A stretch of 64,000 nt of DNA from Papaver somniferum (GCF_003573695.1 NW_020621936.1:8680001-8744000); one strand, 5' to 3'; shown: positions 26,454 through 40,135, counted from the first letter of the stretch. The notes: generated by a model not told the origin, from the sequence alone. Numbers and translations are program-made.

Positions 26454-28355
26454 ATGCCCGATTTTGTTAATAGGGCTTGGAAAAGAGATACTCTAGGTCG
26501 ATTGATTAGCGAAAAACCTAGTAGTTCTTCTGATTTAAGCAGGGAGCTCGAAGATTCTTCTTTTGAGAGCCCTGTTTTTGGAAACTTTAGTTTTGAGAAT
26601 TTATTTCTGAGTGATAAAAGTACCCCTAGTACTCCAGTTGTGCCAACGATGGCAACTTTGAAAGATTACATGTTCCCAACTAGGACCAACCGAGCTTCAT
26701 GCATTAAATTGCCAGCCACTATGGCTAATTTTGAGATAAAACCTAGTATTCTTCAGATGATCCCTATATTCTTAGGAAAAGATGATGAGAACCCTTATTT
26801 CCATATTAGGGACTTTGAGGAAATTTGTGGAACAATTAGGAAAAAGGACCTTACCGATGAAGTCTTGAAACTTAAGATGTTTCCCTTTTCTTTGAGAGAT
26901 AAAGCCAAGACCTGGCTAAACAACCTACCGTCTGAATCCATAGAAACATGGCAGGAACTTATCGCTGTCTTCTATATGAATTTCTACCCTAAGCATAAAA
27001 CTGCAGCTGTTAGGCAGAACATTAGTACTAGTGTGCAACAAGAGGGAGAGTCTCTTTATAGATTTTTAGAGAGATTCAGTGATCTTCTATCCCAGTGTCC
27101 TCACCATGGATTTGATAAGATGAAACTTGTAGAGATTATTTATAATGGTTTGGACTATTCGACCAAAGCTATGGTCGAATCTATGTGCGCTGGTGAGTTC
27201 ACTAGTAAAAATGCTGAAGATGCTTTTACCTTCTTAGGAGCTATCGCTGAAAAATCCCAACAATGGGAGTCTTGTGTTGAACCCCCTAAAAGACTCTTGG
27301 TCAATAGAAGTAACACCAATATGGTAGATACGAGTTTCGCGTCAGATGCTAAGTTTGCTGCTTTGTCCAGAAGGTTAGAAGCTTTGGAATTGAATCAGCC
27401 TAAAAATAGGTCCCTTGTTGAACCTAATAGAGCCGCCCAAGTCTCTAATTGTGGAATAGAGCCCGATAACTCATTCTGGGAAGGTCAGGTTAGTGAAGAG
27501 CAAGCTCATGCTGTCTATAACAATGCTAGGTTTGAAAACCGTCAGAAGTTTGACCCCTACTCAGAGACCTACAACCCTGGTTGGAGATTCATCCTAATTT
27601 CTCTTGGTCTAAGGGCCAGAATCAAGGCCAGTCTAGTAATTCTCAGTCTCCCCCAGGTTTTGGTTATACTAATAACTCTTCAGGTCAGACCCAGAACCCA
27701 TATGAGAATAGAATAGCTAGCTTAGAGGAAACCCTTAGTATATTAAAGAAGAGCCAGGAGATGCTATCACAAAGCCAGGAAATATTAGTAAAAATCCAGG
27801 GTAATTTTCAAGAGGAAACCAAACAGAATTTTAAGAATAGTGCCCAGTATTTTGTTAAATTAGAGCTTCAAGTCGGCCAAATAGCTAAGTTTATCAATGA
27901 GAGAGAAGAAGGAAGGTTCCCTAGTCATACTGATCCTAACCCTAGAGGAGAGAAATCGTACAACCATGTGAACTCTGTTACAACCCTTAGGAATGGAAAG
28001 AAAGTTGATAATAAGGTCGACATACCTGAAAGTGAACATGATGTAGTTCACCCTTATGAGCCAGAAAATGAGGAGACGGATAGAGTCTCCAAAGAGACCA
28101 ATGAGGATCATGTTGAATCTGATTTTGTTCCCAGAGCCCCATTCCCACAACTGCTAGTCCCGACAAAGAGGGAGTCCAACTTTAATGATATATTGGAGGT
28201 TTTTAAGCAGGTTAAGATCAACCTTCCATTATTAGATGCAATAAGGCAGATTCCCTCTTATGCCAAGTTCCTTAAGGACTTGTGTACGCGAAAGCGTAAG
28301 CTCAGTGTCCAGAAGAAAGCCTTCATAGCTAGTCATGTGAGTTCTATTATTCAGA
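26454..28355 (+). pseudogene. Gag of the Athila-like element, frameshifted
   Basis: The capsid region runs from ATG 26454 (MPDFVNRAWKRDTLGRLI). Its core contains NFEIKPSILQMIPIFLGKDD, KLKMFPFSLRDKAKTWLNNL and QCPHHGFDKMKLVEIIYNG, the order seen in Athila-type Gag. Near 27585 a small indel shifts the frame: family members read GWRxHPNFSWS, and here HPNFSWSKGQ continues in the next frame. The second part carries a coiled-coil-like stretch (SLEETLSILKKSQEML) and the linker toward protease. A second break near 28350 joins SIIQNT directly to [11 protein letters not shown], so the usual linker is deleted. Full-length Gag-Pol cannot be made from this copy. Confidence 0.8.
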
Positions 28356-28374
28356 ATACCGTGTTGAGAAAGCT

Positions 28375-31300
28375 TTGCTTGACTTAGGAGCCAGTGTGAA
28401 TTTACTTCCATATCATGTGTACCTTAAGCTAGGACTTGGTGAGATGAAACCTACCAAGATGATACTTCAGTTAGCTGATAGGTCCGTTAAAATTCCTCGT
28501 GGTGTGATCGAGGATGTTCTCATAGAGGTTGACAAGTTTATTTATCCAGTGGATTTTGTTATCCTAGATACCCAACCTGTCCCTGACCCAGAGAACCAAA
28601 TACCAGTGATTTTAGGTCGCCCGTTTTTAGCTACATCCAATGCGATCATTAACTGTCGAAATGGTATTATGAATTTGTCTTTTGGTAGTATGACTATTGA
28701 GTTGAACATTTTTAATATTAGTAAGCTACCCTCTGAACTAGATGACTCGAATATAGAAGAGGTGAACATGATAGGAACATTAGTCGAGGAGTCATTACCA
28801 AACACTTTGTTAGAAGATCCATTAGAGAAATGCCTAGCTCACTTTGGGATTGATTTTGATGATAATAATGTGATTAATGAGGTGAATGCTTTGTTAGATT
28901 CAACCCCTTTGTTAGATACTAGTAATGGATGGAAACCTAAGTTCGAACCACTACCAGTTTCTAAGTCTACCCTAGTTCCTTCTTTAGAAGAGCCTCCTAA
29001 GTTGGACCTAAAACCATTTCCAGATACCCTGAAGTATGTGTTTTTAGGCCCGTCTGAGACTTTACCTGTAATTGTTTCTTCCGACTTGGATAGAGATCAG
29101 GAAAGTAGGCTAGTAACCGTCCTTCAAAACAACAAGGAAGCTTTAGGGTGGACCATAGCAGACATTAAGGATATAAGTCCTTCTGTTTGTATGCATCAGA
29201 TCTATTTAGAGGAAGACACCAAACCTTCTAGGGAGATGCAACGTCGACTAAACCCCAATATGAAAGAAGTAGTTCGAACTGAGGTTCTTAAGCTATTAGA
29301 TGCAGGCATTATCTACCCTATTTCAGAAAGTAAGTGGGTCAGTCCCGTTCAGGTTGTTCCTAAGAAATCTGGTATTACTGTAGTCCAGAGTGATAACAAT
29401 GAGTTAATCCCGACCCGAGTGACCACGGGTTGGCGTGTTTGTATTGACTATAGGAAATTGAACAAGGTCACTAGGAAGGACCACTTTCCCCTTCCCTTCA
29501 TCGACCAGATGCTAGAGAGATTAGCTGGACATAGTCACTACTGCTTTTTAGATGGCTACTTTGGATATAATCAGATCGTTATTGCCCCAGAAGACCAGGA
29601 GAAAACCACTTTTACCTGTCCCTTTGGTACCTTTGCCTATAGACGCATGCCTTTCGGGCTATGTAATGCCCCTGCGACTTTTCAGCGTTGCATGATGAGC
29701 ATATTTTCTGACATGGTAGAACGGTTCTTAGAGGTCTTTATGGATGATTTTTCAGTGTTTGGTTCGTCTTTCGATGAGTGCTTGCATCATTTGTCATTAG
29801 TTTTGACTAGGTGTAAGGAAAAGAATTTAGTGCTTAATTGGGAGAAATGTCACTTTATGGTTCGTTCAGGAATTGTTCTAGGGCATATTGTATCGTCAAA
29901 GGGTATAGAGGTGGATAGAGCCAAAGTTGACCTTATTAAAACTTTACCGGTCCCAAAAACCGTAAGAGATATTAGGTCATTCTTAGGGCATGCTGGTTTT
30001 TATCGTCGTTTCATTAAGGATTTTAGATTGATGTCTAGACCTCTTTGCAATTTGCTTGCAAAAGATGTTAAGTTTGTCTTTGATGATGCTTGTTTAGAGG
30101 CTTTTGAGAAGCTTAAGTCATTACTCACTACCGCCCCCATAGTCCAGGCACCCAACTGGAACCTACCCTTTGAGATCATGTGTGATGCTTCAGATTATGC
30201 TATTGGTGTTGTGCTGGGTCAGCGAGAAAATAAGTTACTTCATGTGATTTACTATGCTAGCAAAACTCTGAATGATGCCCAGTTGAACTATACCACTACC
30301 GAGAAGGAACTGTTAGCCATTGTGTTTTCCTTAGACAAGTTTAGACCCTATCTCTTAGGTTCTAAGATCATCATATATACTGATCATGCTGCTTTAAAAT
30401 ATCTTTTGTCTAAGAAGGATACTAAACCTAGATTGATTAGGTGGATTCTGTTGTTGCAAGAGTTTTCTCCAGACATTAGAGACAAAAAGGGTGCCGAAAA
30501 TGTTGTAGCAGATCACTTGTCTAGGCTAGTTGTTAGTTCCCCAGATGATTCCCTTCCTATAAGGGATAGCTTTCCTGATGAACAATTGTTCTTTGTTACC
30601 CAATTACCTTGGTACGCGAATATAGTGAACTATCTTGTTACTGGTCGAATGCCCCAACATTGGGGTAAACAAGATCGTTCTAGATTTTTAGCTGAGGCTA
30701 AGCACTTCCTTTGGGATGATCCTTATTTGTTTAAGTATTGTCCAGACCATATTATTAGGAGATGTATACCTGAGAGTGACCAGTCCAGTATTATTTCCTT
30801 TTGTCATGATCATGCTTGTGGGGGTCATTTTAGTGCTAAGAAAACTGTTGCTAAGATATTGCAGTGTGGATTTTATTGGCCTTCGTTGTTTAAAGACTCC
30901 CACAGTTACTGCGTTACTTGTGAACGATGCCAGAAATTAGGATCCATTTCCCGTAGGAACATGATGCCCTTGAACCCTATTTTAATTGTTGAGGTATTTG
31001 ATGTGTGGGGTATTGACTTTATGGGTCAGTTTCCTAATTCTTTTGGTAACCTATACATCCTTGTCGCCGTAGACTATGTCTCTAAGTGGATTGAGGCGGT
31101 TGCGTGTAAAACCAATGACCATAGGGTTGTGATTGAGTTCTTGAAAAATAATATACTTACACGTTTTGGTACACCGCGAGCTATAATTAGTGATGGAGGG
31201 TCGCACTTTTGTAATGGGACTTTTAGGCTTATGATGAAGAAATATGGTATTACACATAAGGTAGCTACCCCGTATCATCCACAGACTAGTGGTCAGGTAG

Positions 31301-31902
31301 AGGTTTCCAATAGGGAGATAAAACGTATATTAGAGAAAACAGTTAATCTTAATCGGAAAGACTGGTCGTCTAGGCTTACTGATGTCTTATGGGCTTACCG
31401 TACTGCGTTTAAGACCCCCATTGGAATGTCTCCTTATCGGCTTGTTTATGGAAAGGCATGTCACTTACCTGTTGAGTTAGAACACAGAGCTTATTGGGAT
31501 GTTAAGCAGCTAAATTTTTCACTTGACGAGGCAGGAGCCCATAGGAAACTCCAGCTCAATGAGTTGGACGAGATTCATATAAATGCTTACGATAGTGCGA
31601 AGGAGTATAAGAACAAAATGAAACTTGTGCATGATAGAAACATTTTACGGAAGTCATTTTCTCCAGGTCAAAAAGTTCTTCTATATGATACCCGCTTGCA
31701 TCTTTTCCCTGGGAAGTTGCGCTCTCGGTGGACCGGTCCTTTTGTGGTCCGTACTGTTTTTCCTCATGGCGCTATTGAGATTGAGACATCAGATGGTACT
31801 AGTTCTTCAAAGGTTAACGGTCAGAGATTGAAGCCCTTTTTAGATCCTTTTCCTACAGGTGATGTTGAGGAGGTCCCTCTGGAGGACCCTGTTTACCCTT
31901 GA
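28375..31902 (+). CDS. pol: Pol: protease, RT, RNase H, integrase
   Basis: An open frame of about 1175 codons; its start is a frame entry after an upstream break, not a true initiator. Protease: [10 protein letters not shown] at residues 3-12 (catalytic Asp). Reverse transcriptase: [20 protein letters not shown], then [10 protein letters not shown] (usually LDGYSGYNQI) and the catalytic FMDDFSVFG near residue 455. RNase [18 protein letters not shown] near residue 600, then [12 protein letters not shown] and [11 protein letters not shown]. Integrase: an HHCC zinc finger (HDHACGGH and CVTCERCQ, about 811-860), then the DDE triad in [14 protein letters not shown] and the Glu of SGQVEVSN (about 880, 940, 976), ending with a GPF-type C-terminal module ([15 protein letters not shown]). 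All catalytic residues are present, in keeping with a recent insertion, but gag upstream is broken. Confidence 0.9.
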   Translation: MLDLGASVNLLPYHVYLKLGLGEMKPTKMILQLADRSVKIPRGVIEDVLIEVDKFIYPVDFVILDTQPVPDPENQIPVILGRPFLATSNAIINCRNGIMNLSFGSMTIELNIFNISKLPSELDDSNIEEVNMIGTLVEESLPNTLLEDPLEKCLAHFGIDFDDNNVINEVNALLDSTPLLDTSNGWKPKFEPLPVSKSTLVPSLEEPPKLDLKPFPDTLKYVFLGPSETLPVIVSSDLDRDQESRLVTVLQNNKEALGWTIADIKDISPSVCMHQIYLEEDTKPSREMQRRLNPNMKEVVRTEVLKLLDAGIIYPISESKWVSPVQVVPKKSGITVVQSDNNELIPTRVTTGWRVCIDYRKLNKVTRKDHFPLPFIDQMLERLAGHSHYCFLDGYFGYNQIVIAPEDQEKTTFTCPFGTFAYRRMPFGLCNAPATFQRCMMSIFSDMVERFLEVFMDDFSVFGSSFDECLHHLSLVLTRCKEKNLVLNWEKCHFMVRSGIVLGHIVSSKGIEVDRAKVDLIKTLPVPKTVRDIRSFLGHAGFYRRFIKDFRLMSRPLCNLLAKDVKFVFDDACLEAFEKLKSLLTTAPIVQAPNWNLPFEIMCDASDYAIGVVLGQRENKLLHVIYYASKTLNDAQLNYTTTEKELLAIVFSLDKFRPYLLGSKIIIYTDHAALKYLLSKKDTKPRLIRWILLLQEFSPDIRDKKGAENVVADHLSRLVVSSPDDSLPIRDSFPDEQLFFVTQLPWYANIVNYLVTGRMPQHWGKQDRSRFLAEAKHFLWDDPYLFKYCPDHIIRRCIPESDQSSIISFCHDHACGGHFSAKKTVAKILQCGFYWPSLFKDSHSYCVTCERCQKLGSISRRNMMPLNPILIVEVFDVWGIDFMGQFPNSFGNLYILVAVDYVSKWIEAVACKTNDHRVVIEFLKNNILTRFGTPRAIISDGGSHFCNGTFRLMMKKYGITHKVATPYHPQTSGQVEVSNREIKRILEKTVNLNRKDWSSRLTDVLWAYRTAFKTPIGMSPYRLVYGKACHLPVELEHRAYWDVKQLNFSLDEAGAHRKLQLNELDEIHINAYDSAKEYKNKMKLVHDRNILRKSFSPGQKVLLYDTRLHLFPGKLRSRWTGPFVVRTVFPHGAIEIETSDGTSSSKVNGQRLKPFLDPFPTGDVEEVPLEDPVYP

Positions 31903-32686
31903 TTGACCATCGAGGCGATTTGTATGTTGTATAATTTTTGTATTCAATTTTTGGTTTCACTTCACTCAGGTACTATCTTTCCGAACTCTCTCTTTACTAT
32001 TTCCTCATGTTACTTATATTTTTGGTACTGTTCTTTCATGCGAAACATTGAGGACAATGTTAGATTTAAGTTTGGGGGTGGGGTGGAAACTTTTTGTTTT
32101 AAATAAACTCCAGAGCCTAGAAATTTATGCATATTAAGGATAACACTAACCAACCTAAGTGGATGGAAGCATTTTGGTTGTAGGAGTTGAGGAACCAATC
32201 TGATTAGATGGAAACATCTAGAGAGTCTATTCATAAAAGCACAGAGCTCAGGTGTTAGGAATAACATGATAGTTTCACCATATCTCGTTGAGTCCTTTTC
32301 ACTTCTATTTTTATTTTTTATTTTTTTTAAACTATGTTACTCTAAGTGATTAGGTGGGGCTCACGATTCAAGTTGTTACCAATGTTAGGGTGAATTAGAG
32401 TGATTGAGATACCAAAAAAAAAAAAAAAAAAAGTTGAAAAAAAAAGTTGAAAAAAAAAAAGAAAGAAAGAAATTGAGACCAGACCATTTGACCAAAAGGA
32501 ATAAATTCAATAAAGTCGACCACTGGTACCCTTGTATATGCCAGTTGTGTTGACCTAGAGTTAGGTTATCGACCACTGGTACCCTTGTATATGCCAGTGT
32601 GTTGATATTAGTCAGACTAGTATCTCAATCCATTAGGATAGGTTCATTTTGGCGGAGGCCTTCAGACAGATATGGGAAACGCCGTT
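31903..32686 (+). other. 3' non-coding region of the Athila-like element
   Basis: No env-like ORF is found. It holds a purine-rich GTTTGGGGGTGGGGTGGAAA (near 32071), an A-rich stretch (32413-32470), and a 30-base unit starting TCGACCACTGGTACC repeated at 32516 and 32569. No textbook polypurine tract sits directly against the right LTR. Confidence 0.5.
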
Positions 32687-35173
32687 CACAATTGTGGTGT
32701 ACCAGTTTGCATGCACAAAAAGTGGAGTAAGTTTTCGAAATCCTTATTTGATTTAAACTCTGGTAATCATTTTCAGTGAAATCAAAGCATCTGTAACATC
32801 AGTAATAAACAATGACTATTTTATTCACGTAGTATATACAATGACCATTACTATAAAATGTGTGTGTCCGCGTAGGAAAGGACAATGGTGGCAGTGGAAG
32901 TTCAGAAACTCCGACAAACCAAATGTCCAGGAGGTGGGAAGGAAGTCAGCAGAAAACAAATAAGAAACCGCGGCGATGACAAGAAAGTAAACCCTAATTA
33001 TGCAATGAACGACGACGCTTATTGACGCTTGGAAACCATCAACCGATATGAGTGCAAACACAAAAATCTCCTGACGAAATTTTGACCGGGACGCCCTCTG
33101 AGAGGCCTAGGTCAAAAGGCGACAAAGATATAGCCAAACTAATCAAGGAAGTTGAAGAATATTGTGAAGAAATGAGATGGCGATGTCCTCGAGAGAATAT
33201 CCAGGTTCCTGCGATGATGAAAATGACGGAAAATCCATGTTTCATGCATCACCTATACGCGTAACTATTGATAATTCTTGCAAAAAAAATGAAAGAATGA
33301 TGGGAATTTTAACAAAGTGCCATACTTTGGTTTTCCCGGTTAAGAAAGTGTCATCGTTTTTCCCAAAATTTATTAAGTGCCACAACTGTTATGTATTCCG
33401 TCAGGGCCCACAAAATTGGTCCATAGTTATTGAGAAAGTCAAGCAAGGATATCGTTTTTCCCTAATTATCCTTCTTTATCCTTGAAGACTTCAACCGAAC
33501 AAAAACGTGAAAGGAAATCTGATCCATTCATATTTCCTTCTTCTTCCCCGAAGTTTCTTATTCTTCCCGAGACCGAGAGTGATAGACGCATTTATGTGTC
33601 TAATTTATCTCAATTGTGTATATTGTTAGTGCCCATTGTTGTACTTATTTTGGTTTTTAATCTCTTTGTAGGTGTTTTTGGATAAATAAGGCTTTGCGGC
33701 AAAAATTGGCTAAAAATGTGGCCCTTGGATTGCCGTTGATAGTGTACAGAAAATGCCCCAGAAGTGTACCGGAAATACCCCGGAGGAACCCTGAAAAAGT
33801 GCGAAAAACACCCCAGAAGAATTTCTAAAGGCACCCCTAATTTGGATAAGGGGCACCCCCATTTCAGGGCATGTACTAAAGGGACACCGGAACTGGATAG
33901 GGGGAGGTCATCTTCAAAATTCAAAACAGAATTTGGCGGGAAAAAAAGGCAGCAGCGACAACAGTTTTTGAGCAGAGATTTGAGCGACTTAGGAGGAGAT
34001 TCAATGGGCATATTTGGTACCTACGGACTCTAGAAGACATAACAGGCCTAATGCAATCGTCTAGATCCATCCAATTGGGCTGGATAAGTCGGAATAATTG
34101 ATCAAAGTCCCAACAGGATATGGCTTCTCTGTTTAGGGTTTGGGATTGGTCAGAGGGATTTATGGGATTTTCTTGCGTGGGATATACTTCAAATAAGTTG
34201 AGTCCAAGTCCTAGAAGATATTTGAGACGAGAGAATAGCTAAAAACAGGGTGAAACGCAACAAGAAGAGGATTATTCTTCAAACTTCCCGTAGAGAATAA
34301 TGGAGATTTTCAACGAGTTTGATCGAGTTTCAAGGTGATTCAAAGCCTATAAATAGTTGGGTTTAAGTCAGAGAAAGTTTTAGAAACCCTTAGGAGAGAG
34401 TTGGGAGTTCACGAGAGACGAGAAGAAGAAGTTACATGAGGTATTGTTGCTGCTGCTGCTGCTCGAGGAGGAAGAAGAAGACGAAGAACAGACTCGCAGA
34501 GTTCGTCGTTCTTCGACAGTCTTAAAAGTGGAAACAAGTATCGTTCTTATACAACAGTTTCCTTATATCGTTTATTTTCAGCCGTTACCATTTTGTAACA
34601 GTGACGCTGTAACACTTTTACAGCGTTACAAACTTCAAATCTAAATTATTTTCATCAATAAAAACACCTATTTAGCCATGAACACATCTTGTGAGTATGT
34701 TTTTGGGATGAGGAGCTAAACCCATTAGCCGAGACGACGGAGGAAGCCATTGGTCCATATTGATTGGTATAATTCTAATTATATTATTTATTTGCAATAT
34801 TATTATTTTATTATTTGCATGGAATTGAATTTGAAATATTAGTTTTTATTGAATAGTTGTGAATTATTTTGATGAAGCATGCTGGATTTTAAAAACTTTT
34901 GATGTTTTATACTTTGTGATTACAATTATTACTTCAAAAATATATTTGAGGCAAGTATTAGAATTATTTTTAAAGATAGAATTGCATGAATATTATTTAG
35001 AGTTTACTATTTAATCGGTCAATGGTGGAATCCTAGTCTTGGTATTTTCTCTAAAGGTTTGAACTATTTTATTTATTTGCCTGTTTAATTTAAATCTAGA
35101 AAAATTGTTTTCTTCAAAAGTCTGAAAAGACCCCTTTTTACCACTATCTCTACAACCATTTGAAAATACATCA
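32687..35173 (+). repeat. Right (3') LTR of the Athila-like element
   Basis: This is the partner of 22831-25327 with scattered, mostly single-base differences and a few small indels (for example a missing six-base CTCTAG unit near 34064). It ends AATACATCA. Confidence 0.85.
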
Positions 35174-36360
35174 GAGAGCACTACATAACCCTAAGAGTAT
35201 CTCTTCTTACCATTATCTGAAATTCAAAGAAGAATGGCTGCGCACATTAATGTGTCTGAGACAGATCTGCTGCTGAAGAATCAAAAGGAAATCGGAGATA
35301 GAGATTAACTGAAGATGATTCTGAATTAGATGAACAAGGAATGGGGTTGCTCGATTTGTATAGGTGAGGGCTGTATTTTGCCTATGACTAGATGAACAGA
35401 ATCATCAAATGAGAAGGATACTGAAATTGAGATTATTAGGCTTCGTAAATTTAGGGAAGAACATGATTTGGGGGTTCCCTGAACTTCCTGATTTTGGAGA
35501 TTTTGATTCTGATTTTGGGTTTTGCAAGAAATGGGTAAGATTAATTTATCGGTTGATTGACGTTGTGAAGCTGTTTAAGGAGGAAATTGAAGAGAATGGG
35601 GAATAAGGGAAAAGAGGATTTGAGATTTGTTTCAGGGTTTCTGAGAATCAAGATGGTGATGAAGTTTGAAAGGTTGTTGTTAAGTTTGATACGAGTTATT
35701 GGATCGAGTCAAGTGAAGAGAAAAAAAAATGATTCCATTGCCATGGAATGAACGGGTCTGTGATAGAGAAGGGGTTTTGAGTCGAGGTTGTGATTCCGAG
35801 GAATGGTGTTGTGAGATGTTTCTGCTGCGAATGGGTTTGAGTTTGAATTATGGGTTGCAGAGAAGAATTTAAAGCTCAAAATAGAAACTGAATGTGTTTG
35901 TATTAGAATGAATCATTGCAGGGACAAGATGTGTTTAGTGGATGTTGGAGAACTGAAAAGAGTGAAGCATAAGTGAAAGTATAGATGAATGTTAGGAAAT
36001 TTTTAGGGAAAAATGGCCTGAAAGTTGCCTGAGAAAAGCCAAGAAAACAGCGGAAACTCGGCCAAATTCCTGTTCCGGTAAGTCAACTTGGTACCGACGA
36101 TGGACGATTCTGGGGAGCCCGATAACCGATCCAACCAGCCAAATCAGCCAGGCAATGACTCACACTGTTAATTCGATTTGAATCAGTCTTAGTTAGACAA
36201 TCTGGGGGCTTGAATGTCTTTTACTATGCTTCATTCATTGCCACATACACACTAAAGGCAGTGAACCGTTTTCTCAAAAAAACTGGATGGAAAAGGGTGG
36301 CACTTTATTAAACATGAAATCGAAAGTGTGGCACTTTATTAAAATCCCCAAGAATGAATT
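35174..36360. other. Unassigned stretch with a repeat end at 36290-36347
   Basis: This is purine-rich sequence with short gene-like frames but no recognised domain. At 36297-36347 a GTGGCACTTTATTAAA unit occurs twice. Its complement resembles TTTTAACAAAGTGCCA present in both Athila LTRs (23449 and 33306), so it may be the terminus of a shared non-autonomous DNA transposon. Confidence 0.35.
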
Positions 36361-37584
36361 TGAGGCTTCAACGAAATCTTACGATGGAAATGACATGGGA
36401 AATTACTGGAGTGAAATCACCAGATCATATGGATAATGAACACAAGACGATAATACCAGCGATCAAGGAAGAATTTTCAGGAGCATGCATATAATTACAT
36501 CTATTGCTCATTTGGCGAAGATTCGGCATAATAACGTGACTACAACACGTATAACTATCAAAGACTATAAATTTTTTGGAACGAGTAAAAAATAACTTTA
36601 GGGCGCAATATAGAAATTTGGATGGCATTAGTTTCATTAATTACTCTCTTGGTCACTTCAAATTTAAAATAAGTTTTTAATTATTTTGCTTCGTGATGTG
36701 TATCAAAAATTTAATCACCGGTAACACTTTCATAATAGTGTTTTATGGACATATTGTATTACCAACAGATTAAATTTTTGATGCCCATCTAAGCAATCAC
36801 CACCACAACAAGAAAACAATAAAGTAGATGTATTATCAATGCACACTACAGGAAAAAAAAATATCGTACCAGTTAATACAGACAACGAACAAATATCCAG
36901 GCCGTTACGGCACGAGTTATATCCTAATTAATATAAAAAACTAATAACTAAATTAGATTATCAAGGTTAAAGTATAGCCTCTAAGGAGGGGAGAAATGTG
37001 CACCCTTGGTTAAGCGGGGTGCACAAAGTCGCACTCGTTAATATGATGGGGATAACTATAACTTTGTTGTAACTAAGTTTCCTAATATACTTAGATTTCT
37101 TTAGCTAATTTAATTTTCAAAGTAAAAATCACTAACCTTAAGGCTAAATATTAATTTTCAAAAGAATTTCAAGGACCACGGACGGGGCTGTAGGCCGCGA
37201 CTAATTTGATCCGACCAACAAAACATTAGGGACACAGGCCCCGGCTAACTTATACGACATCTAAAATTTCAATCAAATCACAACTAATTTTGATAAAAAG
37301 ACTGTGTTAGATCCCTTGTTATCTAATCCACGGCCGGGGATGATAGGCCCTGGCAATTTCACCGTAAAAACAAAACACTAGAACCATAGGTCCTTTAGCT
37401 AAGGACTAGGTCTTTCCCGATGGTCGAGGGTGCATGTCCTGACAACTATGACTCGGCTAGCTAAACTCAATGCAATAACCTAGCTATTACATACTGAAAT
37501 GTCATGAAAGGGTACAAACTGATCGACCAAACAACATAAAAAAATTGATAGAGGTTGAGCCCCGGCCGTAGACCGGGGTGATAC

Positions 37585-37621
<37 letters not shown>

Positions 37622-38980
37622 GAGTAAAATATGAAAAACATGTACAATTTGTTCAGCATGAGTGAGTAAAATATGAAGAACATGTCCAGCTTGTTCTGCA
37701 TAGTTCCCTAATCATATTCAGAATATATATACAGAAATGTTCACAAAGGATGCAAAGATAATTTTGTATTTGCAAAGAAGACTGAATATCATAGTTTAAT
37801 TTTAAAGTGAACGACGTGAAAATTATATTTTGCACCACATTTCACGTGATCAATTGTTTGTGCACCATATTTCAAAGTATAAAAGACGTAATACAAGTGC
37901 GAAGAAGGAGATATTAATGTGCGATTGTAAACACCACATCCTCTTAATTCTGCTTGGTGGTGTATATTTCCAAGGAAGAAAGTCCATTTTATGGCCACTT
38001 TTTTGTGAAATTGTTTGGTGGTAGTCTTTGGGACCTGGAAGCCTGAAATGTCTCTCCCTTTTAATATAATTATTTATAACCCCTTACATATCTTTTTTTT
38101 TCAGGGGTAAGGAGCTACATAATCGCTATGATAAAGATTAAATCCACATCCAACGAGGAGTGTGATTGTTTTCCTTTAAAACATCCACTCATTTAAGTAG
38201 TTTACGTCACTCTAAAATGAATGTTCCAATCAAGATGCGTCTTTTTCAGAACTGTTGCTTGACAAAAGTCCACGGAGCAACAAAATGATGATGACGTGTG
38301 CCCTAATCAGATTATAGTGCGATAGTTGAGAGACCGAGGTGCGATTACTTGGCGAAACCAATGCATCATTTCAGTTTAAAAAAATATATCCACAAAGGAT
38401 GAGGTTTATGATTATATAATCGCTATTGGAAAGATTATATCCACGGCCAATGAGGAGTGTAATTATTCAATTGTCGGAATTGGTGATTAATGCAATAATC
38501 AGTGACTCAATATAAGATCAACCGACCAGACGTCCGAACTAGACTTTGATAAGATGATACTGCAAGTGCAAAAAAGAATGAACTTATGAGTTATGAACGA
38601 CTCCACAGTGATGATCTACGTTTCAAACCAAACTTCATTAGATTCCCTTTCAAACCAAACTTCAAGCCATAGGTCTAAACAAAAATCTGTTATACGTCAT
38701 AAAATCTAGTGGTTATAAAATTATATCAGCATCATCAAGAAGGTCTCTTTAACGATGACACTGTTTCATATCGAGATGAATATTCTAAGTCATCAAGATC
38801 AGACCACTTTGGTTCTGTAGATAATGGATGATCCGGATCATCTAAGATTTATAAATAGCGAAATCAGATCACTTGAAGATGATCAAATCAAAATGATTGA
38901 TTATCAGCCCTTCCTCTCTCCAAGAACATCATAAGCTTATTAGCAACATATCCTCCAGCTGAACTACAACCTAGAGGGAT
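36361..38980. other. Intergenic stretch, no gene recognised
   Basis: There are no convincing frames. Two diverged direct repeats (around 38121 and 38422, sharing ATAATCGCTAT and GAGGAGTGT) suggest a local duplication. Confidence 0.35.
37588..37617. repeat. (TA)n microsatellite
   Basis: An uninterrupted run of about 15 TA units. Confidence 0.9.
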
Positions 38981-38984
38981 CCAT

Positions 38985-40135
38985 TCTTATACATTTCTTC
39001 GATTAATCTCTAGTTTTGGATAAGATGCATCCACGTGAAATATTTGGAGTACAAGAGATGGCATTGTCGTACATTTTATCCAAAATTCACTCACTCAATC
39101 CTAGGCTGCTCTCTCGGAAAAACTAGCGTTCAGAATTACAAGAACGCATTCAAAGATACCCAACCAACAGTCACCCATGTCGAAAGAAACTAAACTTATT
39201 TGAAGGGTTTTCGTCATAAAAAGAGTTTGCAAACCAACGAAAGGATCACATGAAGGATCTTCTGGGTGGTTCTGCAAGAGAAAGTCTGTAAAGGAAATGT
39301 GACCTTAAGCTAAAGATGTCGACTACAAATTTGTTGGTGTTCTTACGGCTAGAAGTATTTAAAAAGCTGGCATATTATTATATTTATTCAACGAAATTAT
39401 TCATCAAAAAGAACAAATGCAGACATAATGATAAGTTTTAGTAACATCAGCAACAAACTTAATCAATAAGCAGACAGCCAAATCCAGATTCACTAATTCA
39501 ATTCATATGTATACGTATTGAAAATGTGGAGGACATTAGGATCATACGAAGAGTGTGGCTTAGCTTAATAACGACAAATGCAGATCGAGATATAATGCAT
39601 CCACGGAAATAAGCTGTTCTACTTTTATTATGCAATAACAAGCAAGGAGTTACGGATCATCATGCTCTAGCCATATTTACACCAGTGCAGATAAAGCACA
39701 AGCTACCCAGATATGATGCGCCAATGGAAAATATTTGGAGAACAAGAGATGACAAGTACTTCCAAGTTCCAATAGTTTATCCATATCAAAAGAAACTAAA
39801 TTTATTTGAACGGTTCTAATCTTAAACAGGGTTCTGCAAACCAATGAAAAGCTCTTTTGGAAAATCTTGTGAGAAAGTCTGTAAACTGATACATGAAATT
39901 CTTGTTCATGACGATGACCTTAAGCTCCAGATGTCGACTACATATTTGTTGGTGTTCTTAGAGCTAGAAGTTCTTAAGAAGCTATAATAGGTTGCTTATT
40001 ATATTTGATTTCAACGTAATGTTTTAGTAAACTTGCTACATACTCGAAATCAACAAATGCAGACATGATAAAGAATATTTGTACCATCAGGAACAAACTA
40101 AATCACCAAAGCAGGCTGCCAAATTCAATACACTC
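38985..40135. repeat. Diverged direct duplication, about 0.5 kb per unit
   Basis: The stretch 39170-39490 resembles 39780-40125. Shared blocks are AGAAACTAAACTTATTTGAA, GAGAAAGTCTGTAAA, GATGTCGACTACA, TTGTTGGTGTTCTTA and ACAAATGCAGACAT. Both copies can be read as LKL-MSTT-LLVFL-LEV-KKL, and in the second a TAA follows directly, so a small coding segment may have been duplicated. The product is unknown. Confidence 0.5.

Larger units (their letters stand above)
22831..35173 (+). mobile_element. Athila-like Ty3/gypsy retrotransposon
   Basis: The 12.3-kb element has a 2497-base left LTR (22831-25327), a PBS at 25334, gag (26454-28355, broken), pol with protease, RT, RNase H and integrase in one frame (to 31902), about 0.8 kb of 3' non-coding sequence and a 2487-base right LTR (32687-35173). 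The LTRs differ by roughly 1-2 percent by eye, so insertion is recent. Gag style, RT motif FMDD and gene order fit the Athila lineage; no env-like ORF is present after pol. The flanks (left ATAAA, or ACAAT if the LTR starts at the TG; right GAGAG) do not form a 5-bp duplication. Confidence 0.85.
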
